This document shows, piece by piece, positions 8,515 through 16,690 of a DNA stretch of 64,000 nt (position 1 is the stretch's first letter; every line of letters starts with the position of its first letter). Origin of the DNA: Streptomyces sp. NBC_00513 (lineage in GTDB: Bacteria; Actinomycetota; Actinomycetes; Streptomycetales; Streptomycetaceae); assembly GCF_041431415.1 (NCBI RefSeq), contig NZ_CP107845.1, positions 1,302,001-1,366,000 on the forward strand, in the 5' to 3' direction. A program made the translations under genes and the position numbers. The notes beneath the pieces were generated by a model. That model was given only the letters and a program-made list of their open reading frames with translations, was not told the DNA's origin and made no database searches.

Positions 8515-11082
8515 CTACTTCCGCATGATGGCGGGTTCGTGGCGCCGCAGCAGCCGGGAGACCAGTACGCCGAACAGTACGGACAGCACGACCAGCATCC
8601 CGAGGTTCAGCAGCCACACGCCGACGGTGTGCGCGAACAGCGGGTCGTCGGTGAGGGGGCCGGGCACGATCGCGCCCAGGTCGATGGTGCCCGCCATCGC
8701 GCCGAGCGCCCAGCGGGAGGGCACCAGCCAGGACAGCTGTTGGATCACCGGCACCCCGTCCAGTTGCAGGAGCGCCCCGCAGAAGACCACCTGGACGATG
8801 GCGAGGAGGACCAGCAGCGGCATGGTGACCTCCTCCTTCCTGACCAGGGCGGAGACCAGCAGGCCGAGCATCATCGCGGTGAACGACAGCAGGGCGACGG
8901 CGAGCGTGATCTCGATCAGCGGCGGCATGAGGACGCCCTTGCCGCCGGGGGCGCCGAGGTTCACGCCCAACAGGGCGACGAGCGTCAGCACGACGGCCTG
9001 GGCCACCGTGATCGCGCCCAGGACCACCACCTTGGACATCAGGTAGGCGGAGCGGGACAGTCCCACCGCGCGTTCGCGCTGGTAGATGGTCCGTTCCTTG
9101 ACCAGTTCGCGCACCGCGTTGGCGGCGCCGGTGAGCACGCCTCCCACGCACAGGATGAGCAGGGCGTTGATCGCCGTCTCCTGGGTGAGGCGGCTGCCGG
9201 CCAGGGCGCGGGCCATGGCGCCCATCACGAACGGCAGCGCGATCATGATGGCGAGGAAGGTCCGGTCCGCGCTCAGCGCCGCCGCGTACCGCCGGACCAG
9301 CGTGGAGAGCTGGGAGCCCCAGCTCTGCGCCTTGGGCGGAGGGGCGACGAAACCGGCCGGTCCGGGTCTGCCGTCCGCGACCGGGGGCCGGGTGGCGGCC
9401 CCGCGCACGTACCTGCGGTACAGGGGGGATGCCGCGTACTCGGCCGCCCAGTCGCGGTCCCGTTCGTTCTCGAAGGCCTCGAAGGCTTCGGGCCACTGCT
9501 CGTAGCCGAAGAAGGCAAGGGTCTCGTCGGGCGGTCCGAAGTAGGCGACGCGTCCGCCGGGGGCGAGGACGAGCAGCCGGTCGCAGACGTCGAGGCTGAG
9601 CACGCTGTGGGTGACGACGATGACGGTGCGGCCGTCGTCGGCGAGGCCGCGCAGCATGTGCATGACGGAGCGGTCCATCCCGGGGTCGAGACCGGAGGTG
9701 GGTTCGTCGAGGAAGAGCAGGGAGGGTTTGGTCAGCAGTTCCAGGGCGACGGACACCCGCTTGCGCTGGCCGCCGGAGAGGCTGTGGATGGACTGGTCGG
9801 CGCGCTGTCCGAGGCCGAGCTCACCGATCACCTCGTCCACCCGCGCTTGGCGTTCCGCCTTCTCGGTGTCCTGGGGGAAGCGCAGTTCGGCGGCGTAGGT
9901 CAGGGCGCGGCGCACCGTGAGCTGGGCGTGCAGGATGTCGTCCTGCGGCACGAGGCCGATGCGGCTGCGGAGTTCGGCGTAGTCGCGGTACAGGTCGCGC
10001 CCGTCGTACAGGACGGTGCCCTGGTCGGCGGGGCGCAGGCCGGTGAGGGCGCCGAGCAGGGTGGATTTGCCGGCGCCGCTGGGGCCGACGACGGCGAGCA
10101 GGCATTTGGCGCCGACGGGGAAGGAGACGTGGTCGAGGAGGACCTTGCGGCCGTGGTCGACCGCGACGGCGAGGTCCTGGACGTCGAGGGAGACCTCTCC
10201 GGTGTCCACGTACTCCTGGAGTTGGTCGCCGACCAGGCAGAAGGCGGTGTGCCCGATGCCGACGATGTCGCCCTCGGCGATCGGCGCGCGCTCGACGCGG
10301 GCGCCGTTCAGGTAGGTGCCGTTGTGGCTGGCGAGGTCGACGATCTCGTACGTGCCGTCCGCGAGCGCCCGCAGCTCGGCGTGGCGTCGGGAGACGACGA
10401 GGTCGTCGACGACGAGGTCGTTGTCCGAGGCCCGCCCGATGCGTACGGCGGTCCGCGCGGGCAGCGGGCGGACCGACGTCGGCCGGGCGAAGGTGCCGGT
10501 CAGCCCGGGGTGTGACACGGAGGACGGCCGCGAGGTCCCGCCGGCGGACCCGGTGGGCGCCAGGTACGCCGAAGGCCACGCGGGGGTGGCGGACGGCGCG
10601 GGGGTCACGGGGAGCGCGGGGGCGGGCGCGGCCGGCGCGGGGGCGGCTGAGGCGGACGGGGCCCGTGCGGGCGGAGCTGAGGCGGGGGTCGCCGCCGGCT
10701 CGGCGGGTTCTGCGGACGGCTTGGCCGATCTGCCCGACGGCTCGGCGGGTTTGGCAGGCGGCTTGGGGCCGAGCAGGAGGGCGCGCGGGCCGTCGTCGAC
10801 GCTCCCGAAACGCAGTTCGCTGCCGGCGCCGATGTTCCAGGCGTGGATGCGGTGGCCGTCGGCCCAGGTGCCGTTGGTGCTGTTCTCGTCCTCGACGGTC
10901 CAGTGGTCGCCTTCGGCGCGCAGCACGGCGTGGTGCCAGGAGACGCGGGCGTCGTCGAGGCAGATCTCGCAGAGGGGGTCCCGACCGACGTGGTAGGTCC
11001 GGACCGGGCTCATCGCGGTGGAGCCCCCGGCCGTTTCCAGAACGAGTTCGGGTGCGGTCGGCACACCGGGGCGCTGGACCAT
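8515..11082 (-). CDS. Double-FHA ABC transporter, ATPase and permease fused (Rv1747-like)
   Basis: 855 aa. FHA1 (about 30-95; GRDPL, SWHH, NSTNGT), a 110-residue Ala/Pro linker, FHA2 (about 213-285; GRASDND, SRRHAE, SHNGTYLNG), an ABC ATPase with Walker A GPSGAGKST 333-341, signature LSGGQ 435-439 and Walker B LLFLDE 455-460, then six membrane helices (about 606-845) of the ABC-2/ABCG type. This domain order is that of the mycobacterial exporter Rv1747, whose FHA domains bind phosphothreonines made by PknF. ATG at 11082 was chosen over an upstream in-frame start because the fold begins at residue 11. First gene of a three-gene operon that ends with a kinase. Exported substrate unknown; cell-envelope lipid or glycan is likely from the family. 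Confidence 0.93.
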   Translation of the reverse strand: MVQRPGVPTAPELVLETAGGSTAMSPVRTYHVGRDPLCEICLDDARVSWHHAVLRAEGDHWTVEDENSTNGTWADGHRIHAWNIGAGSELRFGSVDDGPRALLLGPKPPAKPAEPSGRSAKPSAEPAEPAATPASAPPARAPSASAAPAPAAPAPALPVTPAPSATPAWPSAYLAPTGSAGGTSRPSSVSHPGLTGTFARPTSVRPLPARTAVRIGRASDNDLVVDDLVVSRRHAELRALADGTYEIVDLASHNGTYLNGARVERAPIAEGDIVGIGHTAFCLVGDQLQEYVDTGEVSLDVQDLAVAVDHGRKVLLDHVSFPVGAKCLLAVVGPSGAGKSTLLGALTGLRPADQGTVLYDGRDLYRDYAELRSRIGLVPQDDILHAQLTVRRALTYAAELRFPQDTEKAERQARVDEVIGELGLGQRADQSIHSLSGGQRKRVSVALELLTKPSLLFLDEPTSGLDPGMDRSVMHMLRGLADDGRTVIVVTHSVLSLDVCDRLLVLAPGGRVAYFGPPDETLAFFGYEQWPEAFEAFENERDRDWAAEYAASPLYRRYVRGAATRPPVADGRPGPAGFVAPPPKAQSWGSQLSTLVRRYAAALSADRTFLAIMIALPFVMGAMARALAGSRLTQETAINALLILCVGGVLTGAANAVRELVKERTIYQRERAVGLSRSAYLMSKVVVLGAITVAQAVVLTLVALLGVNLGAPGGKGVLMPPLIEITLAVALLSFTAMMLGLLVSALVRKEEVTMPLLVLLAIVQVVFCGALLQLDGVPVIQQLSWLVPSRWALGAMAGTIDLGAIVPGPLTDDPLFAHTVGVWLLNLGMLVVLSVLFGVLVSRLLRRHEPAIMRK

Positions 11083-11150
11083 GGTCAGATTTTCCCACGA
11101 TCCGACCGGCTCGGCATAACCGCAGGTCAGGGCGCCCTTAAGGGTAATGA

Positions 11151-11165
11151 CAACGGTCCCCGTTG
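11151..11165. promoter_or_regulatory. Palindrome CAACGG-tcc-CCGTTG upstream of the CDF exporter
   Basis: Perfect 6-bp inverted repeat with a 3-bp spacer, 69 bp before the exporter ATG and 69 bp before the divergent FHA-ABC ATG, so it is centred between the two genes. Shape and size fit a dimeric regulator site. Zinc exporter genes in Streptomyces can be controlled by Zur, but this sequence is not a close match to the usual Zur box, so the regulator is unassigned. Confidence 0.4.
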
Positions 11166-11233
11166 CAGCCTTTGCCCATCTCCGAAAGGTGCGCTTCACT
11201 TCACGCGTCGGAACCGAACAAACGGGGGACGCC

Positions 11234-12259
11234 ATGACCGGGCACGACCACGCGAAGGATCACACCCACGCCCAAGGCGGCCACGCCCACGGCGGACACA
11301 GCCACGGGGTCGACCCGAACGCCGATCGCCGCTGGCTGGCCATCGCCCTCGCGCTGATCGCGGGCTTCATGGCCGTCGAGGTGGTCATCGGCGTCATGGC
11401 GCACTCCCTGGCGCTGATCTCCGACGCCGCGCACATGCTGACGGACGCCGTCTCGATCGTCCTCGCGCTGATCGCGATGCGGCTCGCCGCCCGGCCGGCG
11501 CGCGGTGGGTTCACGTACGGCCTCAAGCGCGCCGAGATACTCTCCGCCCAGGCCAACGGCCTCACCCTGCTCCTGCTGGCGGTCTGGTTGGCGTACGAGG
11601 CGGTGCGCAGGCTGCTCGACCCACCGCCGGTGGAGGGCGGACTCGTCCTGGTGACGGCGCTCGCGGGCATCGTCGTGAACGTGGCGGCGGCCTGGTGCAT
11701 CTCGAAGGCGAACCGCTCCTCCCTGGCGGTCGAGGGCGCCTACCAGCACGTGCTGAACGACCTGTTCGCCTTCATAGGCACCGCCGTGGCCGGCCTGATC
11801 GTGCTCACCACCGGTTTCGTCCAGGCCGACGCCATCGCCTCGCTCGTGGTGGTGGCGCTGATGGTCAAGGCGGGCTACGGACTGGTCCGCGAGTCGGGTC
11901 GGATCCTCCTGGAGGCCGCTCCGGCCGGCACGGACCCGGACGCGGTCGGCGACCGGCTCGTCGGGCAGCCGCCGGTGACCGAGGTCCACGACCTGCACAT
12001 CTGGACCATCACCTCGGGTCAGGCGGCGCTCTCCGCGCACGTCCTGGTGGAACCGGCGGGCGACTGCCACGCCGTGCGCCGTGACCTGGAAGCACTGCTG
12101 GAGAAGGAGTACGGGATCACGCACACCACCCTCCAGGTGGACCACGCGCAGGACGCGCTGCTCTCGGTCGGGCGGCGACCGGGTGAGTCCCCGGCGGGCG
12201 ACTGGCACTGCGCGGACGCGCACGGCCCGGTCCACCGCGAGGGTCCGCACGACCACTGA
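11234..12259 (+). CDS. Cation diffusion facilitator, Zn-type exporter (ZitB/CzcD-like)
   Basis: 341 aa inner-membrane antiporter. A His-rich metal-gathering segment occupies residues 3-25 (about nine His), followed by six helices. The transport-site motif SDAAHMLTD at 63-71 has the H/D residues (D64, H67, D71) typical of the family. A second HxxxD-type motif, HVLNDLFAF, lies in helix 5. The cytosolic C-terminal domain ends in another His/Asp-rich tail (HCADAHG, HDH). Role: efflux of Zn(II) or a related divalent ion. The ATG at 11234 follows GGGGGA at ideal spacing. Divergent from the FHA-ABC operon. Confidence 0.93.
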   Translation: MTGHDHAKDHTHAQGGHAHGGHSHGVDPNADRRWLAIALALIAGFMAVEVVIGVMAHSLALISDAAHMLTDAVSIVLALIAMRLAARPARGGFTYGLKRAEILSAQANGLTLLLLAVWLAYEAVRRLLDPPPVEGGLVLVTALAGIVVNVAAAWCISKANRSSLAVEGAYQHVLNDLFAFIGTAVAGLIVLTTGFVQADAIASLVVVALMVKAGYGLVRESGRILLEAAPAGTDPDAVGDRLVGQPPVTEVHDLHIWTITSGQAALSAHVLVEPAGDCHAVRRDLEALLEKEYGITHTTLQVDHAQDALLSVGRRPGESPAGDWHCADAHGPVHREGPHDH

Positions 12260-12323
12260 GGGTCCGTGGTCAGGGCCACTGAGCGTCCGGTGGTCGGGAC
12301 CACTGACGGTCCGGTGGTGCCGA
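12253..12323 (+). repeat. Three tandem 23-24 bp repeats starting on the exporter stop codon
   Basis: Units CCACTGAGGGTCCGTGGTC, CCACTGAGCGTCCGGTGGTC and CCACTGACGGTCCGGTGGTG begin at 12253, 12276 and 12300. The TGA in the first unit is the stop codon of the CDF gene. Each unit opens with CCAC and contains GTGG, so each could fold a short hairpin. The array fills most of the gap before the NUDIX gene. Confidence 0.75.
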
Positions 12324-12352
12324 CACCCCGTACGCGGGGCATGGATAGCGGC

Positions 12353-12832
12353 ATGGCACAGAAACGAAGCGCCGGCCTGCTCCTCTTCCGTCGGGCCGGC
12401 GAAGAGGAGACCGACATCGAGGTCCTGCTCGGGCACATGGGCGGGCCACTGTGGGACCGGCGCGGCGACGCCGGGACCTGGGCGATCCCCAAGGGCGAGT
12501 ACGGCCCGGAGGAGACCCCCCGCGACGCGGCCCGCCGGGAGTTCACCGAGGAGATCGGCCTGCCGCCCCCGGAGGGCCCGTACCTGCCCCTGGGGGAGAT
12601 CCGGATGCCGAGCGGGAAGCTGGTGACGATCTGGGCGGTGCGGGCGGACCTGGATCCGGCCCTCATGGTGCCCGGGACGTTCACGATGGAGTGGCCGCCG
12701 CACTCGGGACGGATCGGCGAGTTCCCGGAACTGGACAGGGTGGCCTGGTTCCCTCCGGCAGTGGCCGAATCCAAGTTGATTCCCGGCCAAGTGCCTTTTC
12801 TGGAGCGGCTGTTGGTGCTTCTGAAGGGTTGA
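12353..12832 (+). CDS. NUDIX hydrolase
   Basis: 159 aa. The NUDIX box spans residues 48-70 (GEYGPEE, REFTEEIGL) with all key residues of GX5EX7REUXEEXGU, so a Mg-dependent pyrophosphohydrolase is expected. The start of the fold, QKRSAGLLLFRR, and the diphosphoinositol/diadenosine-type segment WAIPKGE suggest a house-cleaning hydrolase of the MutT/Ap4A group; the substrate cannot be told. ATG 12353 was chosen; an ATG at 12341 is an alternative with equally weak ribosome-binding signal. It follows the exporter by about 90 bp of tandem repeats. Confidence 0.88.
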   Translation: MAQKRSAGLLLFRRAGEEETDIEVLLGHMGGPLWDRRGDAGTWAIPKGEYGPEETPRDAARREFTEEIGLPPPEGPYLPLGEIRMPSGKLVTIWAVRADLDPALMVPGTFTMEWPPHSGRIGEFPELDRVAWFPPAVAESKLIPGQVPFLERLLVLLKG

Positions 12833-12880
12833 CCCGACCTTGACTTGCCAATAAAGCCCACCTGCGTGGACATTGCACAT

Positions 12881-14134
12881 ATGACGAGCGTCGTGCTGGT
12901 GGGGACCCTGGACACCAAGGGTGTGGAGTACGGCTGGTTGCGCGAGAGACTGCTGCGCGCCGGCGTCGAGGTGGTACTGGTCGACACGGGGATCATGGAC
13001 GAGCCCCGGGTGCCGGCGGACGTGCCGCGCGAGGTGGTCGCGCGGGCCGCGGGAACGGAACTCGCGGACCTGCGGGCCGCCGCCGACCGGGGGTCGGCCG
13101 TCACCGCGATGGCCGCCGGGGCGGAAGCGACCCTCCTGCGCCTGCACGCCGAGGGCCGGCTGCAGGGGGTGCTCGCGATCGGCGGCAGCGGCGGGACGTC
13201 CATCGCGACCCGGGCCATGCGGGCGCTCCCGCTGGGCGTGCCGAAGGTGATGGTCTCCTCGATGGCGTCCGGGGACGTCGCCCCGTACGTCGGATCCTCG
13301 GACATCACCATGATGTACAGCGTCGTGGACATAGCGGGGATCAACCGCATCTCCGCTCCCGTGCTCGCCAACGCGGTGGAGGCGGTCGCCGCGATGGCCG
13401 GGGGCTTCGCCCGCGATTCGCGGGAGCGCGGCCCGACCCGGCTCGGGGCGGGTGGGCGGCCGCTGATCGCGGCGAGCATGGCCGGCGTGACCACGATCGG
13501 CGTGGACGCGGCCCGGGAACGACTGACCGAGCTGGGCTACGAGGTGCTCGTCTTCCACGTCAGCGGCACGGGCGGCCGGACCCTGGAGAAGCTGGCGGGT
13601 CAGGGGATCTTCGCGGGGGTGCTGGACCTCACGCTGAGCGAGCTGGCCGACGATCTGTGCGGGGGCATCCTCACGGCGGGCCCCGATCGGCTCAGCGCGG
13701 CCGGTCGTGCCGGGATTCCGCAGGTGGTGAGCCTGGGCGCGCTGGACATGGTGAAGTTCGGCCCCTTGGAGAGCCTGCCCGAACGTGCCCGGTACCGGCG
13801 GGTGCGCCTGCACAATCCCTCGATCACGGTGATCCGTACGACCGCGTCCGAGTGCGCCGAACTGGGCCGGCGGGTCGCGGTCAAGTTGCGGTCGGCCACC
13901 GGTCCCGCGGCCGTGTGCGTCCCATTGCGCGGACTGTCCACGCTCGGCGCGCCGGGCGGCCCCTACCATGACCCCTGTGCGGACGGGGCGCTGTTCTCGG
14001 CTCTGCGCGAGGGATTGCGGGGCAGTGCCGCCCGGCTGTACGACTACGACACCCACATCAACGACCCGGCGTTCGGCCGGGGCGCGGCCGACCGACTGCA
14101 CGCCATGATCGGCGCGGAGCGGGCGGCGGCCTGA
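12881..14134 (+). CDS. Tm-1-like ATP-binding domain protein (UPF0261 family)
   Basis: 417 aa. Recognised from GTLDTKG at residues 8-14, the IGGSGGTSIATRAM segment near 105-120, the MVSSMASGDVAPYVG segment near 130, and the Gly-rich FHVSGTGGRTLE motif near 230. These belong to the UPF0261 / Tm-1-like family, whose plant member Tm-1 inhibits tobamovirus replication and whose fungal and bacterial members are of unclear function. Two Rossmann-like halves are expected. The ATG at 12881 is the first start giving the conserved N-terminal strand; upstream codons read as intergenic. No clear partner: NUDIX upstream and a kinase 117 bp downstream. Confidence 0.85.
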   Translation: MTSVVLVGTLDTKGVEYGWLRERLLRAGVEVVLVDTGIMDEPRVPADVPREVVARAAGTELADLRAAADRGSAVTAMAAGAEATLLRLHAEGRLQGVLAIGGSGGTSIATRAMRALPLGVPKVMVSSMASGDVAPYVGSSDITMMYSVVDIAGINRISAPVLANAVEAVAAMAGGFARDSRERGPTRLGAGGRPLIAASMAGVTTIGVDAARERLTELGYEVLVFHVSGTGGRTLEKLAGQGIFAGVLDLTLSELADDLCGGILTAGPDRLSAAGRAGIPQVVSLGALDMVKFGPLESLPERARYRRVRLHNPSITVIRTTASECAELGRRVAVKLRSATGPAAVCVPLRGLSTLGAPGGPYHDPCADGALFSALREGLRGSAARLYDYDTHINDPAFGRGAADRLHAMIGAERAAA

Positions 14135-14251
14135 CACCCGTTCGAGACACCCCGCGAGGTTGGGAACCAGCCGTGGCGGAAACCGTGTCCCTGGTGGTGG
14201 CCGGTCGGGGGACGACCGGAACCGGGCGCGACGCCATGGGCGGGGGGAACG

Positions 14252-15880
14252 ATGAACGACGTGTGGACCGTACCGGGGTACACCCAGGTCCGGGAGCTCG
14301 GTGCGGGCGGCAGCGGCCGTGTGGTTCTCGCCGTGCACGGCGCGACGGGCACGGCGGTCGCGGTGAAGTACCTCGGTGACCGGCTGCGCGAGGACCCCGC
14401 CTTCGTCCGTGAGTTCCGCGCGGAGGCCCGGCTGCTGGGCGGGCTGCGCTCGCCGTACGTGGTCGGTCTGTACGAGTACGTGGAGGCGCCCGGCGGCGCC
14501 GCGATCGTCATGGAACTGGTCGACGGGATCTCCCTGCGCGCCCTGCTGAAGCGGTCCGGCCGGGCGGACGCCGAGGCCGCGCTGGTGGTGCTGAAGGGGT
14601 CCCTGCTGGGCCTGGCCGCGGCGCACCGGGCGGGAGTGGTCCACCGGGACTACAAGCCGGAGAACGTGCTGGTCTCGCCGGACGGTTCGTCGAAATTGGT
14701 GGACTTCGGGATCGCGGCGGGGCGCGGCACCACGCCCGGCGTGGCGGGCACGCCCGCGTACATGGCCCCCGAGCAGTGGCAGGGACGGCCGGCCTCCCCC
14801 GCGGCCGACGTGTACGCGGCGACGGCGACGTTCTTCGAGTGCCTCACGGGGCGCAAGCCCTTCGACGGGACCAACTTCGCGGAGTTGGCGGTCCAGCACA
14901 TCGAGGCGCCCGTACCGGAGACGGAGGCCCCGGAACCGGTGCGTCCGCTGATTCGGCGCGGTCTGGCCAAGGAGCCCGAGCGGCGGCCGGAGAACGCCGA
15001 GGCGTTCGTCGCGGAGTTGGAGGGCGTGGCGCTGGCCGCGTACGGGCCCGACTGGGAGGAGCGCGGGCAGCGCAAGCTGGCGGCGCTGGCGGCGCTGCTG
15101 CCCTTGCTGTTCCCCTCGGCGGGCGCGCCGGCCGCCGGTACCACCGCGCTGGCGACGACCGCCCTGAAGCCGCCCCCGAGGAGCCTGCTGCCGGGTCGGC
15201 GGGGAGCGCTCGCGGCGGGTGCGGTGCTGGTGGTGGGGGCGCTGTTGATGTTCACGTACGACGCGGTCGGCGGCGAGCCGGACGGCGCGGCGGCGCTGAG
15301 CGCGTTCGCGACGACCAGCCCGGGTGCGCCGACGGCTTCGCCGGCTCCCGGTCCGAGCCCGTCGGGTTCCCCTTCGGCGTCGGTGTCGGTGTCGCCGTCC
15401 GCGAGTCCCTCGGCGTCCGTGTCCCCGTCCGTCTCGGCCTCGACGTCCGCGAGCCCCGGCGCGAGCGACACCCCGACGCCGACCCCCACACCGACCGTCA
15501 CCGAGCCGACCCCGACGCCCACTCCCACGCCGACCCCCACACCGACGCCGACTCCGACTCCGGTGGTCGTCTCGGGGGTGTCCGTCACCCTGTCCGCCGC
15601 CCCGAGCGCCGGTCGGGCGACCGTGTCCCTGAAGGTGCGGGGCGGACCGGCGACGGTGACCATCGAGTGGTTCCGCGGCGACAGCCCGGGCGACCTGCGC
15701 TCGCCGGACGGCGCGGACTCCGTCGCCGTCGAGGCCGGGACGGGTCCGGTGACGCGGTCCCACGCCCTCGCGCGGGTCGGCGGCTGCTACTTGAGCGCGC
15801 GTGTCACCACCAAACCGACGTCCGGCAAGGTGGCCGTCGACTCGATCTTCATCCCCAGGTGTCAGGACGTGCCGCGATGA
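14252..15880 (+). CDS. Receptor-type Ser/Thr protein kinase with extracellular beta domain
   Basis: 542 aa. Kinase domain: glycine loop GAGGSG 17-22, K39, HRDYKPEN 131-138 (Tyr replaces the usual Val/Leu), DFG 151-153, APE 172-174; the activation loop is short with few phosphorylatable residues. One membrane helix lies at about 318-337. Outside: a Ser/Ala/Pro/Thr linker including a long Pro-Thr repeat (DNA around 15470-15570), then a roughly 95-residue beta domain with two cysteines (GGCYL and the C-terminal IPRC). ATG 14252 follows GGGGGGA. Coupled by ATGA overlap to the next gene, whose ectodomain looks related. The ligand is unknown. Confidence 0.92.
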   Translation: MNDVWTVPGYTQVRELGAGGSGRVVLAVHGATGTAVAVKYLGDRLREDPAFVREFRAEARLLGGLRSPYVVGLYEYVEAPGGAAIVMELVDGISLRALLKRSGRADAEAALVVLKGSLLGLAAAHRAGVVHRDYKPENVLVSPDGSSKLVDFGIAAGRGTTPGVAGTPAYMAPEQWQGRPASPAADVYAATATFFECLTGRKPFDGTNFAELAVQHIEAPVPETEAPEPVRPLIRRGLAKEPERRPENAEAFVAELEGVALAAYGPDWEERGQRKLAALAALLPLLFPSAGAPAAGTTALATTALKPPPRSLLPGRRGALAAGAVLVVGALLMFTYDAVGGEPDGAAALSAFATTSPGAPTASPAPGPSPSGSPSASVSVSPSASPSASVSPSVSASTSASPGASDTPTPTPTPTVTEPTPTPTPTPTPTPTPTPTPVVVSGVSVTLSAAPSAGRATVSLKVRGGPATVTIEWFRGDSPGDLRSPDGADSVAVEAGTGPVTRSHALARVGGCYLSARVTTKPTSGKVAVDSIFIPRCQDVPR

Positions 15881-16590
15881 GCGATGCCCGCGCTCCCGAG
15901 GGAGACGACTACAGCGCCACCGTCCTCGGCAGCCACTGGTTCAGCGGCCCGCCCGCGGACCCCGCCGACGAACCGGCGACACGGCGGCTCGACGGCACAC
16001 CCGACTCCGGCCCCGACACGCGGCGGCTCGACGAACCGGACACGAAACGGTTCGACACCCCGCAGACCACCCCCGGAGCGGTGCCCGACCGGATCGAGGG
16101 ATCGGTCCTGCGGTTCGGGCCCGGGGTGACGGCTGCCGTGCCCGCGCCGTTCCCGGTGGTCGTCGGGACCGCGGTGGGCACCCCGCGCCGCCGCGGTGGG
16201 CAGTGGCGTCGGTACACCCTGGCCGCCGTGGTGCTGGTCGCGGTGCTCGCGTACCTGGGCTGGCAGCGCTTCGGGCCGGCCGTCGAGGTCCGGGACGTGG
16301 CGGTCAGCACCGATCCGAAGGGGCCTGGCTGCGATTCCGCCGCCGACGTGGTGGCGCTCGTACGGACCGACGGGCGCCCGGGGACGCTCGCGTACCGCTG
16401 GCTCCGCAGCGACGGCACGCGCTCGGAGCGGCTCACCGAGCGGGTGCCGAGCGGGCAGCGGGAGGTCTCGCTGCATCTGCTGTGGACGTTCCAGGGCGCG
16501 GGGACCTACCCGGCGCGGGCCGAGATCGAGCTGCTGTCGCCCTCGCGGCACACGGCCTCGGTGGAGTTCACGTACCGCTGCCGCCCCTGA
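15877..16590 (+). CDS. Single-pass membrane protein paired with the receptor kinase
   Basis: 237 aa, its ATG overlapping the kinase stop (ATGA). The cytosolic N-terminus (1-110) carries repeated Thr-containing motifs TRRLDG, TRRLDE, TKRFD, which are candidate phosphosites or FHA ligands. One helix at about 112-129. The extracellular part has two cysteines and a pattern (RWLRSDG in the middle, ending FTYRC) similar to the ectodomain of the kinase (EWFRGDS, ending FIPRC). I recognise no named family. Inferred: co-receptor or substrate of the kinase. Confidence 0.8.
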   Translation: MSDARAPEGDDYSATVLGSHWFSGPPADPADEPATRRLDGTPDSGPDTRRLDEPDTKRFDTPQTTPGAVPDRIEGSVLRFGPGVTAAVPAPFPVVVGTAVGTPRRRGGQWRRYTLAAVVLVAVLAYLGWQRFGPAVEVRDVAVSTDPKGPGCDSAADVVALVRTDGRPGTLAYRWLRSDGTRSERLTERVPSGQREVSLHLLWTFQGAGTYPARAEIELLSPSRHTASVEFTYRCRP

Positions 16591-16690
16591 GGCGCGCGAC
16601 CGGGGCGGTCCCGCCGGTTCCTACGGCCGGCGTGGTCGTGGCCGTCCGGCCGAAGCTCCGGCGCCGGTCCCCGGTCGACGCGCGGCCGGC

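Noticed and set aside
15470..15570. Pro-Thr repeat DNA in the kinase gene as a mobile or phase-variable element
   Set aside because: It encodes an in-frame PT linker of the kind common in secreted and receptor proteins; period 6 keeps the frame, so no switch is implied.
11201..15763. A very long (1520-codon) open frame on the minus strand, antisense to the CDF, NUDIX, Tm-1-like and kinase genes
   Set aside because: It is a composition shadow: Arg/Gly/His-rich sequence with no domain, while the plus-strand frames beneath it carry full motifs and ribosome-binding sites.
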